Positions 45,387 to 54,319 of a stretch of 64,000 nucleotides of DNA are shown here, in pieces. The position numbers were made by a program, and so were the translations under genes. Within the stretch, counting starts at the first letter, position 1, and each line of letters opens with the position of its first letter. Source of the stretch: Bacteroidota bacterium (GTDB taxonomy: Bacteria > Bacteroidota > Bacteroidia > Chitinophagales > Chitinophagaceae); assembly GCA_026391125.1 (NCBI GenBank), contig JAPLEO010000061.1, forward strand, positions 54,627 through 118,626. Reading direction: 5' to 3'. The notes beneath the pieces are model-generated. The model was not told where the DNA came from. It saw only the letters and a program-made list of their open reading frames with translations, and searched no databases.

Positions 45387-45872
45387 TTAATCATCATTAT
45401 CTTTTTCAGTTTGGTAAGTGGGATTTGTAACCGCTGAACTAATTTCGGTATGTCTGATTTGACCGCCTAGATATCCTGTGCGTGCTATTAAGCCAAAGCT
45501 GATAAATGAAGCTACTAAAGTAACAGTTGCAAATGTTCTGGAAATGAGCGTGTTTTTTAGGGTTAGAAATACTCCTAATAACGATGCTGTTCCGAGTATA
45601 ATTAGTGATACTAATGCCACTAATGCAAATTCCTCATGTGTTTCTATCAGTGCTTTATTGATACCGGGAATTTTTTCAACCAATTCCGATGCTTCCTCTC
45701 CAGTGAGATAAGCAATGACAGAGCCAATTGTTGAAATGATCAATAGGAAGTAAGCTGATAGTATAGTATGATTACTTTTAACCCAAAGCCCATACCCTAA
45801 TAGTAGGCCTCCAAAAACAGATCCAAAAATGGGTAAATGAGTAATTAATAAATGAAGGTGAGTTTGTGTCAT
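45387..45872 (-). CDS. DUF2231-like four-helix membrane protein
   Basis: This 161-residue protein has four membrane helices (about 8-28, 38-58, 82-105, 112-134). The N-terminus MTQTHLHLLITHLPIFG has several His near helix 1, as in DUF2231-like membrane proteins; these could bind haem, but this is inference. It follows the rubrerythrin lipoprotein gene by 15 bp on the same strand, so the two are likely cotranscribed. Confidence 0.7.
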   Translation of the reverse strand: MTQTHLHLLITHLPIFGSVFGGLLLGYGLWVKSNHTILSAYFLLIISTIGSVIAYLTGEEASELVEKIPGINKALIETHEEFALVALVSLIILGTASLLGVFLTLKNTLISRTFATVTLVASFISFGLIARTGYLGGQIRHTEISSAVTNPTYQTEKDNDD

Positions 45873-45887
45873 CGTAGTTTCTTTGAG

Positions 45888-46562
45888 TTAGTCAATTTTT
45901 ATAAACTTATTGTTTAAATTGTTGCAAAAGTCGCAATGACCAGGAAGCGCATTTTCATAGGTGTTTCCACAGGTTGGACAAACAAAGTAAACAGCAGGTA
46001 GTGTCATTAAAGTATTGCTATTCATATCTCCTAGGGCTTTCTCATAAAATATTTTATGTTTTTTTTCTGTTTTGAATGCATAGCTTAAGCTTGTTACTGC
46101 AGATTGACTTCCAGCTTTTTCAGCTACTTGTAAAAAGTCGGGATACATCGTAGTAAACTCGTACGCTTCTCCTTTGATATCGTTGCTTAAATTTTCTTTT
46201 GTAGTATTAATTGCATATTCCGGACTGATTACAGGAACTGTTTTGCCTAATTCATTTAGAACCGCTTTATGGTTATTGGCATGTATGTTTTCTGAAAAAG
46301 ATACTGCTTTATAAAGTAATGCGATCAAATGGTGTTTTTCTAAATCTGCTTTGTCGGCATAAGCTTTGTATTTGGCTGTAGCAGTAACTTCGCCTTTATA
46401 AGCCGACTGTAAATTTTCAACATTTTTACTTTTATAATCGATATTGGCTTCTTTTATTGTCTCTACATTTTCTGTTTTAGTTGACTCAGTATTATTGCAG
46501 GCAAGATTTAAAAAACTAATTAATAAAATGCCAATACTTGAAAACTTTACTATTTGTTTCAT
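45888..46562 (-). CDS. Rubrerythrin-like lipoprotein
   Basis: The 224-residue protein carries a lipoprotein signal (lipobox LNLAC, Cys22), then a ferritin-like four-helix di-iron domain (about 48-185; GEVTATAKYKAYA, SFSENIHANNH, GEAYEFTTMY, TEKKHKIFYEKAL), then a rubredoxin-like domain with CPTC (195-198) and CDFC (210-213). Rubrerythrins reduce hydrogen peroxide and usually are cytoplasmic; export as a lipoprotein is uncommon. It sits with a membrane protein and a di-haem lipoprotein. Confidence 0.85.
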   Translation of the reverse strand: MKQIVKFSSIGILLISFLNLACNNTESTKTENVETIKEANIDYKSKNVENLQSAYKGEVTATAKYKAYADKADLEKHHLIALLYKAVSFSENIHANNHKAVLNELGKTVPVISPEYAINTTKENLSNDIKGEAYEFTTMYPDFLQVAEKAGSQSAVTSLSYAFKTEKKHKIFYEKALGDMNSNTLMTLPAVYFVCPTCGNTYENALPGHCDFCNNLNNKFIKID

Positions 46563-46673
46563 GATTTTCCTTTAGCTGTGAAAACGTAAAACTAAAATAT
46601 TAAGGTTCAGTATTATTATAGATTGGAAGAAACTTGTTACAAGATTGACAGGTGAATAACAAAGGTCAATGTA

Positions 46674-47171
46674 TTATAAAGCCACTATTTTTCCAGTTGA
46701 AACACCATGGCAACTATTGCACTGACCTGTTGAAATGGAGGAAGACATATATCTAGTACTGGTGTTCCCCTGAACTGCAGGATAGAGTCCTACCGCGAAA
46801 TTCCAAGCTTGTGAAGTATAAAAATTGCCAAGATTATCTCCTGACATAGTGTAGACTAAACTGCCTGTTCCATTTGGACCAGTAAAAAATTTAATGGTAG
46901 CATTTGGAAAGGTTGCAGTTGCAGTGCTATTATATACAGTACCTGCAGCTGTGAATATTCCTTCTCCTTGTCCGCCTGCTTTATGGCAATTCATACAGTT
47001 CAATCCCATATTATGGCTTTTGCTAGTGCCTGAAGCACTTGCCCCAGTGCTTGATCCACCACTTCCTTCATTCTCCGAGCTACTGGTAGTTTCTTTTGAA
47101 CAAGATTGAATTAAAACAATTGAAAAAAATAAGGTGGAGATAAAAATGCTGACTTTTAATTGCTTGTTCAT
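46674..47171 (-). CDS. Lipoprotein with two CxxCH haem c motifs
   Basis: The 165-residue protein has a lipobox IQSC (Cys24), a Ser/Gly-rich linker and two haem-binding motifs: CMNCH (59-63) and CNSCH (151-155), one at each end of a beta-rich domain (about 70-140). It is expected to be a di-haem c-type electron carrier in the periplasm or outer membrane. It resembles no family I can name. The cytochrome c maturation genes ccsA, ccmD and ccmB elsewhere in the window agree with its need for haem attachment. Confidence 0.75.
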   Translation of the reverse strand: MNKQLKVSIFISTLFFSIVLIQSCSKETTSSSENEGSGGSSTGASASGTSKSHNMGLNCMNCHKAGGQGEGIFTAAGTVYNSTATATFPNATIKFFTGPNGTGSLVYTMSGDNLGNFYTSQAWNFAVGLYPAVQGNTSTRYMSSSISTGQCNSCHGVSTGKIVAL

Positions 47172-47354
47172 AGAAGTGGTTTAGTTGTTAAGTATTTAGC
47201 TACAAGGTTTTTCAAAAACAACTTGTATGCCTGATTTAACAACAGACGACAAAAGGGGAAAGAATTATCAGAATAAAATGTTAAAGCTATTAGCGTCAAA
47301 CCTTGCATTTGTCAATCTGAATTTGTATGTTTAATACAATAAATACTCATCGTA

Positions 47355-47837
47355 ATGCAAAACAACTTTATCAAAACTGCCCTCCTAATAATATTTATTT
47401 TGTTGGCATTTAATGCACAATCTCAATCTTCTGTTTTTGTGCGGGTGTATGATAAGAGTGGGAATAAAATTGCCAGGGGTAATATTGTTGAGATCACAGA
47501 TAGTAGCCTTCAATTGGAGAAATCAAATACTATCATTTTGGTCAAAAATATTGGGTACATCAAAACAAAACATTCTTTCGGTCATACTGTCCTCATAAGC
47601 TCAGCAATTACTGCTGGCATTTTTGCGACGCTGATGGCAATAAGCTCTTCCGACAAAGGCGGCTTTCTTAGTTGGACATTAACAGAGGGGATTGCTGCGG
47701 GTTTATTGGCTGGTGTAGTTTATGGGCCAATTATTGGCGGCATTTCAGCAATTTTTAAGAACGTCACCACTTTTCCCATAAATGGTAGCGAAAAAAACTG
47801 GAAAGAATTTCATCAATACTTTGATAGCCATAGGTAA
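47355..47837 (+). CDS. Hypothetical secreted/membrane protein
   Basis: This 160-residue protein has a signal peptide (about 1-22, ending NAQSQ), an SH3-like short beta region (about 25-72; RGNIVEITDSSLQLEKSNTI) and two hydrophobic segments (about 77-97, 110-132). Short Bacteroidota proteins with this arrangement are uncharacterised. It is a single gene. Confidence 0.6.
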   Translation: MQNNFIKTALLIIFILLAFNAQSQSSVFVRVYDKSGNKIARGNIVEITDSSLQLEKSNTIILVKNIGYIKTKHSFGHTVLISSAITAGIFATLMAISSSDKGGFLSWTLTEGIAAGLLAGVVYGPIIGGISAIFKNVTTFPINGSEKNWKEFHQYFDSHR

Positions 47838-47890
47838 GTTCTGCTTAACCATTTGAGTTGCAATCCTATGAAATAACAAAATCAGGATTC

Positions 47891-48421
47891 TTATGATTTT
47901 GGCTTTAAAAACATAGCGCTGTTGAAATTATTAGAGCCTCCTCTTGGAATGGATAAAGATTCCCAATCCTTATTGCGTAACATAACGCCAATAAAAACGA
48001 TCTGACCAATATGGTAAGGATAATGTGCTAATTGTCGGTTGATGGCTTCTGTGATACTATGTCCTTGGGTTCTGATATAAATCACTGTATCCTTGTTCTC
48101 TTCGGTAATCGAGTCTAATGCATTAAATAAGCAATCCCATGCCTGATTCCAAAGGTCTATCAGTTCTGACCTTGAATTGATGTTGTTATCAAATTCAGTT
48201 TCCCGATTACGCCATTCTTTTTCACCATCGGTTGTTAGAAAATCTGTCCATCTAGAAAGCATATTACCTGCCAAATGTTTTACAATCGTTCCAATGCTAT
48301 TAGATGCAGGATTGTATTGCCAAAACAATTGTTCATCCGTTAATTGGTTGAAAGTTTTTTCGCCCAGTAATTTATAATATTCAAATTGTTGTTTGGCACT
48401 TTCCAAATATTCAGTTATCAT
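47891..48421 (-). CDS. DUF1572 (DinB-like fold) protein
   Basis: From the ATG at 48421 (MITEYLESAKQQFEYYKLLG) the protein is 176 residues; earlier codons overlap the acetyltransferase gene. The four-helix DinB/DUF1572 pattern is seen with three His that could bind metal: NSIGTIVKHLAGNMLSRW, GHSITEAINRQLAHYPYHIGQI. The family includes bacillithiol S-transferase-like enzymes and uncharacterised ones. Function here is unknown. Confidence 0.78.
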   Translation of the reverse strand: MITEYLESAKQQFEYYKLLGEKTFNQLTDEQLFWQYNPASNSIGTIVKHLAGNMLSRWTDFLTTDGEKEWRNRETEFDNNINSRSELIDLWNQAWDCLFNALDSITEENKDTVIYIRTQGHSITEAINRQLAHYPYHIGQIVFIGVMLRNKDWESLSIPRGGSNNFNSAMFLKPKS

Positions 48422-48449
48422 TTGCTCTATTAAATTGAATAAGTTATAG

Positions 48450-49097
48450 CTACAATTTAATTGTTTTTGTATAAACATTGATCAACTCATCTATGTTGTT
48501 ATTCGTAAGTAACTGAACATGCTGGGTGATTAAATCAATATTCCAATTCCACCATTTCATTTCAAGTAAAGAATTGATTTGATGATCGTTGAACCTTTTT
48601 CTGATCAATTGGGAAGGGTTTCCCCCTACAATCGAATATGGGGGCACATTTCTAGTGACAGTTGTATTGGTTGCGATGATGGCTCCATCGCCAATGTTTA
48701 TGCCTGGCATGATAGTAGCATTATGTCCGATCCAAACATCATTTCCAATGACGGTATCACCTTTGGAGGGATATGATTTACCCTCCATGGCGTTTTGCCA
48801 ATCTGCACCAAAAATGGCAAAGGGATAGGAGCTAATTGCTGATGAAAGATGATTGGCTCCATTCATGATAAAATTAACCCCAGAGGCGAGCATACAAAAT
48901 TTTCCAATGATCAATTTGTCGCCAATAAAATCAAAATGATACTTAACGTTTTTCTCAAAATTATTCACTGTTTCGAAATCGTCGTAATAAGTGTAGTCTC
49001 CTACAATGATGTTCGGGTTTTTAATGATGTTTTTTAAATAACATAATCTATCATAATTATTTAGTGGGAATATTTTTTCTTTATCTGGCGCAGCCAT
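48450..49097 (-). CDS. Vat-like xenobiotic O-acetyltransferase (left-handed beta helix)
   Basis: This 215-residue protein is of the CatB/Vat type. The hexapeptide repeats (IGKFCMLASGVNFIMNGANH, then IGNDVWIGHNATIMPGINIG) form the left-handed beta helix, and His83 in NGANH is the catalytic base. The C-terminal MKWWNWNIDLITQH is the usual family helix. Close family members acetylate streptogramin A (Vat) or chloramphenicol (CatB). Whether it gives resistance is unknown; many chromosomal homologues have other substrates. Confidence 0.85.
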   Translation of the reverse strand: MAAPDKEKIFPLNNYDRLCYLKNIIKNPNIIVGDYTYYDDFETVNNFEKNVKYHFDFIGDKLIIGKFCMLASGVNFIMNGANHLSSAISSYPFAIFGADWQNAMEGKSYPSKGDTVIGNDVWIGHNATIMPGINIGDGAIIATNTTVTRNVPPYSIVGGNPSQLIRKRFNDHQINSLLEMKWWNWNIDLITQHVQLLTNNNIDELINVYTKTIKL

Positions 49098-49209
49098 ATA
49101 GAAATAGTTAGTTACAAAATCTAAACTTTGGATTGAAATTATTCAAATCAAAATGAAGTTAATGAAGAAATTTAAATTTTTAAGGCAAGAATTTCCTCTA
49201 TAAATGAAA

Positions 49210-49254
49210 GGGTAATCATTTGTGTTGCTTTATGCACGTCACAAACGATTACCC
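49210..49254 (-). terminator. Interrupted hairpin after the cupin gene
   Basis: GGGTAATC pairs with GATTACCC and TTGTG with CACAA, with a 2-nt internal loop on each side. TTTCATTTAT follows on the minus strand, so it may end the cupin transcript. It fills much of the gap up to the acetyltransferase gene. Confidence 0.45.
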
Positions 49255-49300
49255 TATTCTCAAACTTGGAATGGTTGAGGGTACTAAAAGAGATGCTTAA

Positions 49301-49852
49301 TTAAAATGCTAATGGAGGACCAACGATCATCATGTCATGATCGCTAAATATTTTTGAACCTTGTTCTGGAGTAGGTGGGGCACTTAAGTTCCCAAGTGCT
49401 CTAAAAAAATCTTCCATTTTGCCTGAAGGTTGGAAAAGAAAAAACATTTTACCTGTTTCAGATAATTGTGCAAATGCATGTGGGATATTTCTCGGCAAAA
49501 AAATGGTATCTCCCGCTTTTAATTGATGTGTATCCTCGCCAACTTTAAATAAATATTCTCCCTGCACTATAAAGAATATTTCATCTTGTTTTGGATGAAC
49601 ATGTAATGGTGGACCTCCTTTTTCGTGACCCGTATATTCAAAAATAGTGAGGTCGCCATTTGTATCTTTAGAAGATACTTTAATGTCATTCTGGTTTTTA
49701 CCGCCCAGTAATGTTTTCTCAGAAAACCTACTTTCAGTTGCTTTCACTACGATGCCTTTATTAGGGCGTTTAGGATCTGGTGCAATTATTTGCCCTAAGC
49801 CAATTGCAGGAATACTAGCTGCAGCTGTAAATAAAAAATTTCTTCTTTGCAT
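49301..49852 (-). CDS. Cupin-domain protein with Tat-type signal
   Basis: From the ATG at 49852 the protein is 183 residues and starts MQRRNFLFTAAASIPAIGLG, a twin-arginine-like signal, which argues against the longer frame. The cupin core is GGPPLHVHPKQDEIFFIVQGEY and GDTIFLPRNIPHAFAQL, with the His/Glu metal ligands in place. It may be a small exported enzyme or sugar/metabolite-binding protein. The AraC-type regulator gene is 70 bp upstream on the same strand. Confidence 0.8.
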   Translation of the reverse strand: MQRRNFLFTAAASIPAIGLGQIIAPDPKRPNKGIVVKATESRFSEKTLLGGKNQNDIKVSSKDTNGDLTIFEYTGHEKGGPPLHVHPKQDEIFFIVQGEYLFKVGEDTHQLKAGDTIFLPRNIPHAFAQLSETGKMFFLFQPSGKMEDFFRALGNLSAPPTPEQGSKIFSDHDMMIVGPPLAF

Positions 49853-49922
49853 GATTTGTTTTTTGGTGTCATGCAAATATGATTTTAATTAAAAACTAGA
49901 TACTGGTAAAAAAACGACATTT

Positions 49923-50765
49923 TTAGTAAGTATCTGCTTCTCCAAATTTTCGCTCTGGCGATGATAAATCAAGTAAATGAAATTCAGTGGGGCTTTGTAA
50001 AGTCAACTCTTTATAATCTTTTACCAAATGTTGGTAATCGTAGTATCCACAATGGAGGGCTATCGTAAGCCAATCTAAGTTGGGAAATTTATTTTTCATT
50101 CTAAACGCATGTTCAAACCTAACTACTTTGCTAAAATATTTCGGGGAGACGCCCATTCGTTCTAAAAACTTTCTTTCATATTGCCTTAAACTAAGGCATG
50201 ATGCTTTTGCTTGATTTTCTATTTTATGGCCTTCATTGTTGAGCACAAGATTGTTGCTAACAAAATCAATCTGGTGGGCTTCTGCCTTTAAATGAGGGAG
50301 CTGTTTAACAAGGAAAGCATCAATAACGGCAACCATTTTCAAAAAATCTGTTCCTAAGGATGCAAGACGATCATTCACTTCTTTGATAGCAGCTGCCGGA
50401 AATACAGTTTCCGCATCAATATAGCAATTGGTTATTTCTGTGGAAGGGATTCCTAGAAATCGGTAAAGTGCACCAGGTTTAAAAACCACTTGAAATAATA
50501 AAAAATCTTTACCAACATGTCGGTTAGTGACTTCATTTTGTTGACCAAATACAACCGCTTTTATGTTAGAATTTTTCTTCCCGCTTTTCGTATAAGTTAC
50601 AACCTCTGTATCCCTTGGATAAAAACTTAAACAGTGTTCTGGCTTCGGAGGGTAGGGCTTGAAAGGAATAATCTGGGTATTGTCAAAAACACAATGCACC
50701 ACTCTATAGACTCTTATAAAGTTATTTAAAATTGGTGCAGGTGGAAATTGATTTAGTACCATCAA
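49923..50765 (-). CDS. AraC-family transcriptional regulator
   Basis: This 280-residue protein has an N-terminal sensor part (about 1-170; FRVIYRVVHC-like opening region, then QVVFKPGALYRFLGIPSTE) and a C-terminal AraC DNA-binding domain (about 185-270) with two HTH motifs (SLRQYERKFLERMGVSPKYF, DWLTIALHCGYYDYQHLVKDY). The N-terminus resembles the DUF6597 type. The downstream cupin gene is the likely target. The effector is unknown. Confidence 0.85.
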   Translation of the reverse strand: MMVLNQFPPAPILNNFIRVYRVVHCVFDNTQIIPFKPYPPKPEHCLSFYPRDTEVVTYTKSGKKNSNIKAVVFGQQNEVTNRHVGKDFLLFQVVFKPGALYRFLGIPSTEITNCYIDAETVFPAAAIKEVNDRLASLGTDFLKMVAVIDAFLVKQLPHLKAEAHQIDFVSNNLVLNNEGHKIENQAKASCLSLRQYERKFLERMGVSPKYFSKVVRFEHAFRMKNKFPNLDWLTIALHCGYYDYQHLVKDYKELTLQSPTEFHLLDLSSPERKFGEADTY

Positions 50766-50898
50766 CCAAAAATTAATGAGCTTTCAATTTAGATGCCATA
50801 AGTAAACATTCTGTAAAATAATATTACTAATTGAAACCCACAATATATTTCAGTTTAATTTAATGTTTAATTTATTTCAAATAGGTTAAAGCAAAAAA

Positions 50899-50930
50899 AA
50901 CCGCTGAATTTCAGCGGTTTTTTATTTTTT
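50899..50930 (-). terminator. Terminator of tRNA-Gln
   Basis: AACCGCTGA and TCAGCGGTT form a strong hairpin with A-run and T-run on either side. It lies just 3' of the tRNA-Gln gene on the minus strand and can act in both directions. Confidence 0.7.
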
Positions 50931-50933
50931 GAG

Positions 50934-51004
50934 TTGCCCGACCTGGATTCGAACCAAGACAAACTGCACCAAAAACAGTCGTACTACCATTATACTATCA
51001 GGCA
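50934..51004 (-). tRNA. tRNA-Gln (anticodon TTG)
   Basis: A 71-nt cloverleaf on the minus strand. The acceptor TGCCTGA pairs with TCGGGCA (one T-G). The anticodon stem ACTGT/GCAGT encloses the loop TTTTGGT with anticodon TTG at its centre. The T arm has GGTTCGAATCC. CCA is not encoded. Confidence 0.9.
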
Positions 51005-51217
51005 ATCCTATCCATTCTATTCGAATGGGCTGCAAAAATAGGGGTGTCCTTCTTTTGTTCCAAATTTTTTAAAGGTTTTCTAGTAAAATCTATGTTCATC
51101 TAATCGTTTTTGAAGGAAAATTCTGTTCTAGTACCATATAAAACCGCAGAAACTGTTGACCGAAACTTTTTAACATTTATATTTATTCCTCAATCGCTAA
51201 TCGATTAAAAAAATTCC

Positions 51218-51898
51218 ATGACCAACAAACTAATACTTCTAGCCCTTTTTGTATTTGCCATGTTTATGATGTCGTTCCGGTATGATAAAAAGAAAAAAGT
51301 GCTTTTTTTCGGCGATTCAATTACCCAAGCCGGGGTTAATCCGGGTGGATACATCCGATTAATCGATACTTTAATCCAAAAAGAGGGCCTTTCTGAAAAA
51401 TACGAGCTAATAGGGGCAGGAGTTAGCGGAAATAAGATATATGACCTCTTTCTACGATTAGAATCGGATGTGCTTCAGAAGAGCCCCGATATTGTTCTGG
51501 TCTATATTGGCGTCAACGATGTATGGCATAAAATGACTAGTGGAACAGGTACAGATTATGATAAGTTTGGTAAGTTTTATGACGCTGTGGTTAAAAAGAT
51601 CCAGGCAGGAGGCAGTAAAGTAATTCTTTGCACACCTGCAGCTATTGGAGAAAGGACAGATCATTCTAATCAGCAAGATGGGGATTTGAATTTATACTGC
51701 AATTGGATCAGGAAATATGCGACTGATCATTCATTAGCACTAGTTGATTTAAGAGCAGGATTGATTGATTATAATTTAAAGCACAACCCTGAAAATAGTG
51801 AAAAAGGAATTCTCACTTCAGATCGTGTACACCTAAATCCGACAGGACAACAATTTGTTGCGGATGCGATGTGGAAAGAAATTAAGGCGATTAAATAG
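51218..51898 (+). CDS. SGNH/GDSL hydrolase
   Basis: This 226-residue protein has a hydrophobic N-terminal segment (signal or anchor) and the GDSL esterase blocks: VLFFGDSITQAG (Ser nucleophile), GAGVSGNKIYDLFLRL (Gly), YIGVNDVW (Asn) and SDRVHLNPTGQQFVADAM (Asp and His). It may act on acetyl or lipid esters of glycans; substrate unknown. It is monocistronic. Confidence 0.87.
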   Translation: MTNKLILLALFVFAMFMMSFRYDKKKKVLFFGDSITQAGVNPGGYIRLIDTLIQKEGLSEKYELIGAGVSGNKIYDLFLRLESDVLQKSPDIVLVYIGVNDVWHKMTSGTGTDYDKFGKFYDAVVKKIQAGGSKVILCTPAAIGERTDHSNQQDGDLNLYCNWIRKYATDHSLALVDLRAGLIDYNLKHNPENSEKGILTSDRVHLNPTGQQFVADAMWKEIKAIK

Positions 51899-51901
51899 CG
51901 C

Positions 51902-52405
51902 TTATAGTTCCGCTAAATTTGGTGCAAATAACTTCACTTGAGGTTTTTCACCCTTTGGGGTAAGAATAATTTCTGTTACAGAAATGTTTTGCCCTTTTCT
52001 TAATAAGTAACCAAGACGGATTTGTTTTCCGATCACGCCTTTTCCTTCTATATCATTTTGTATAGTATAATTCCAATCGGGCAGTGTTAGTGTTCTGCCT
52101 TTATTGGTGAATCTCTTACCCGTAGCATTAAGGCAGCTGAATTCGCCTAGTATATTCTGCGGTTTGTCTGAAAATGAAATAGATTGTTTTAAAGGGATAA
52201 ATTTAGTACAGCCGTTATTTGTGGCATAGAATTTTATCTCGTAGCGTTCATAATCTTCTTTGGATTGAATATTCGTAATCACATAACCAAATTCGATATT
52301 ATTAACAATTTCAGGGCTCCCTTCGGTAAGTATTGTTTGTGCATTTGTATGATAGGAAAACAAAATAAAAGCTAAGGTTAATAATACTACGTTTGATTTA
52401 TTCAT
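51902..52405 (-). CDS. Hypothetical secreted protein
   Basis: This 167-residue protein has a signal peptide (about 1-22, ending TNAQ). The rest is beta-rich (ITNIQSKEDYERYEIKFYA, NNGCTKFIP) with two Cys that could pair. No family was recognised. It converges on the GDSL hydrolase gene with 3 bp between stops. Confidence 0.6.
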   Translation of the reverse strand: MNKSNVVLLTLAFILFSYHTNAQTILTEGSPEIVNNIEFGYVITNIQSKEDYERYEIKFYATNNGCTKFIPLKQSISFSDKPQNILGEFSCLNATGKRFTNKGRTLTLPDWNYTIQNDIEGKGVIGKQIRLGYLLRKGQNISVTEIILTPKGEKPQVKLFAPNLAEL

Positions 52406-52467
52406 TTCATTTTTTTTTTATTAAAATCGAAAAAATAATTAAGAAATAAGTTCAATAATGAATTGAG

Positions 52468-53751
52468 CTATTTAACTAAAACAAGATAATAGTTTTTTTT
52501 GCCTTTTTGTATCAAAAGATATTTTTCTTTTAAAAGATCGCTTGCAACAATTTCATTTTTATCTATTGGAATTTTTGATTTGTTGAGGCTCAAACCGCCG
52601 GCCTGCCACATTTTGCGGGCTTCGCCCTTGCTTGGAAATATTTGCGTGTCGGCTAGGAAAGAAACAATTTCATAACCTACTTCAATGGTGCTTTTTTCAA
52701 TTTCTATCTTAGGAACACCTTCCATTACTTGCAACAATTGTTCTTCGCTTAAGCTTTGCAAAATTTCTGTAGTAGCATTTCCAAATAATATATCAGAGGC
52801 TTTAACTGCAAATTCAAAATCGGCGCGACTGTGTACAAAGCAGGTTAACTCTTCTGCTAGTTTTTTCTGTAGCGCTCTCTCATGTGGTGCCGCATCTTGT
52901 TTTAAAAGAAGCGCTTCGATTTCTTCTTTAGGGAGAAGCGTAAATATTTTAATCCATTTTTTTGCATCTTCATCACTCGCATTTAACCAGAATTGGTAGA
53001 ACTGGTAGGGAGAAGTTTTTTTAGGATCTAACCAAACATTTCCTTTCTCTGTCTTTCCAAATTTTCCGCCATCTGCTTTTGTAATTAGCGGACAAGTAAA
53101 GGCAAATGCTTCACCACCAGCTTTTCTACGAATCAGTTCTGTTCCTGTCACAATATTGCCCCACTGATCACTTCCACCCATCTGCAGTTTACAATTGCGA
53201 TTTTGGTATAACCAATAAAAATCATAGCCCTGCACTAGTTGATAGGTGAACTCCGTAAAGCTCATGCCCGTTTCACCTTCCAAGCGCTTCTTGACACTGT
53301 CTTTCGACATCATATAGTTAACCGTAATGTGTTTGCCTACATCTCTGATAAAATTCAAGAAACTAAAGTCTTTGAACCAATCATAATTATTGACCAATTC
53401 TGCTGAATTAGGCAAGCCTGTATTAAATTCTAAGAATTTAGACAATTGTCTACGAACCCCTTCCTGATTGAATTGCAGGGTTTCTTCGCTTAATAGATTG
53501 CGCTCTTCACTTTTCCCACTAGGATCGCCTACCATACCAGTTGCACCGCCAACTAAGGCATAGGGCTTGTGACCTGCTCTTTGTAGATGCACTAATAAAA
53601 GAATGGGTACCAAACTTCCGATATGTAAACTATCAGAGGTAGGGTCAAAGCCTATATAGCCAGATACAATTTCCTTCTCTAATAACTCTTTAGTTCCGGG
53701 CATGATATCCTGAATCATCCCCCTCCATTGTAATTCTTCAATTAAATGCAT
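52468..53751 (-). CDS. tyrS: Tyrosyl-tRNA synthetase
   Basis: Translation from the ATG at 53751 gives 427 residues ([19 protein letters not shown]); the open frame to 53829 crosses the promoter region, so the inner start is chosen. It charges tRNA-Tyr. The HIGH motif is [10 protein letters not shown], the tyrosine-binding region [18 protein letters not shown], and the KMSKS loop reads KFGKT. A C-terminal S4 domain follows (about 355-427). A -7 element TACTTTTG lies at 53769-53776. Confidence 0.94.
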   Translation of the reverse strand: MHLIEELQWRGMIQDIMPGTKELLEKEIVSGYIGFDPTSDSLHIGSLVPILLLVHLQRAGHKPYALVGGATGMVGDPSGKSEERNLLSEETLQFNQEGVRRQLSKFLEFNTGLPNSAELVNNYDWFKDFSFLNFIRDVGKHITVNYMMSKDSVKKRLEGETGMSFTEFTYQLVQGYDFYWLYQNRNCKLQMGGSDQWGNIVTGTELIRRKAGGEAFAFTCPLITKADGGKFGKTEKGNVWLDPKKTSPYQFYQFWLNASDEDAKKWIKIFTLLPKEEIEALLLKQDAAPHERALQKKLAEELTCFVHSRADFEFAVKASDILFGNATTEILQSLSEEQLLQVMEGVPKIEIEKSTIEVGYEIVSFLADTQIFPSKGEARKMWQAGGLSLNKSKIPIDKNEIVASDLLKEKYLLIQKGKKNYYLVLVK

Positions 53752-53768
53752 CTTCCAAACAATTTGCG

Positions 53769-53776
53769 CAAAAGTA
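53769..53776 (-). promoter_or_regulatory. -7 promoter element of tyrS
   Basis: On the minus strand this reads TACTTTTG, 17 bases before the chosen tyrS start. It supports that start since the longer frame would begin upstream of the promoter. Confidence 0.55.
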
Positions 53777-53787
53777 ATTACTTCAAG

Positions 53788-53818
53788 GTTGACTAATGAA
53801 CTAAAGCGGATATTTTTG
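53788..53818 (+). promoter_or_regulatory. Promoter of RDD gene (GTTG, 19 bp, TATTTTTG)
   Basis: GTTG at 53788-53791 and TATTTTTG at 53811-53818 are 19 bp apart, close to the Bacteroidota -33/-7 layout. The RDD gene starts 19 bases further on. Confidence 0.55.
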
Positions 53819-53837
53819 CACAAATACAAATCTGATA

Positions 53838-54215
53838 ATGAAAAATGTAGGTGATGGTACGCGTATTCTAAACTTTCTGATCGATGGCTTCTTAGTATTC
53901 CTGCTGAGTTACGCCGCTTTTAAATACTGGAATTTCTATGTGGTATACTGGCATTTCAAAACGATCAATTTTTGGTGGTTTGTTGCAGGAGTATTGTTTG
54001 TGTATTACAGTTTTTTCGAAATGATATGGGCTAGAACACCTGGTAAGTGGTTTTCTGGAAGTAAAGTAGTTGATATCCAGGGAAATCACCCAAGCCCGCT
54101 TCAAGTGATTGGGAGAAGCATTTTGAGACTGATTGTGATCGACTTTTTTTTCAATGCTTTTTGGGGTAAGCCCCTGCACGATAAATTGACTCGAACAGAA
54201 GTAATAGAAGCTTGA
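53838..54215 (+). CDS. RDD-family membrane protein
   Basis: The 125-residue protein has three membrane helices and the RDD pattern: R and D residues near helix 1 ([19 protein letters not shown]), a middle helix with [19 protein letters not shown], and the C-terminal [16 protein letters not shown]. The family may be an ion or small-molecule antiporter or an accessory membrane protein; its function is not settled. It is divergent from tyrS and 104 bp before hscA on the same strand. Confidence 0.82.
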   Translation: MKNVGDGTRILNFLIDGFLVFLLSYAAFKYWNFYVVYWHFKTINFWWFVAGVLFVYYSFFEMIWARTPGKWFSGSKVVDIQGNHPSPLQVIGRSILRLIVIDFFFNAFWGKPLHDKLTRTEVIEA

Positions 54216-54272
54216 TTTAAGGAAGGCTGGGATTCATTCCTGAATTCGCAACAAAGGGGAGGGCCATTGTTT

Positions 54273-54280
54273 TACATTTG
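54273..54280 (+). promoter_or_regulatory. -7 promoter element of hscA
   Basis: TACATTTG matches the -7 consensus 39 bases before the hscA start; the -33 element is not evident. Confidence 0.4.
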
Positions 54281-54319
54281 CCGCTTGTATATCCAAAAAA
54301 ATATTTGAACTAGTTCTAT

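Noticed and set aside
53752..53829. N-terminal extension of TyrS
   Set aside because: It covers the promoter region and is not part of known TyrS proteins.
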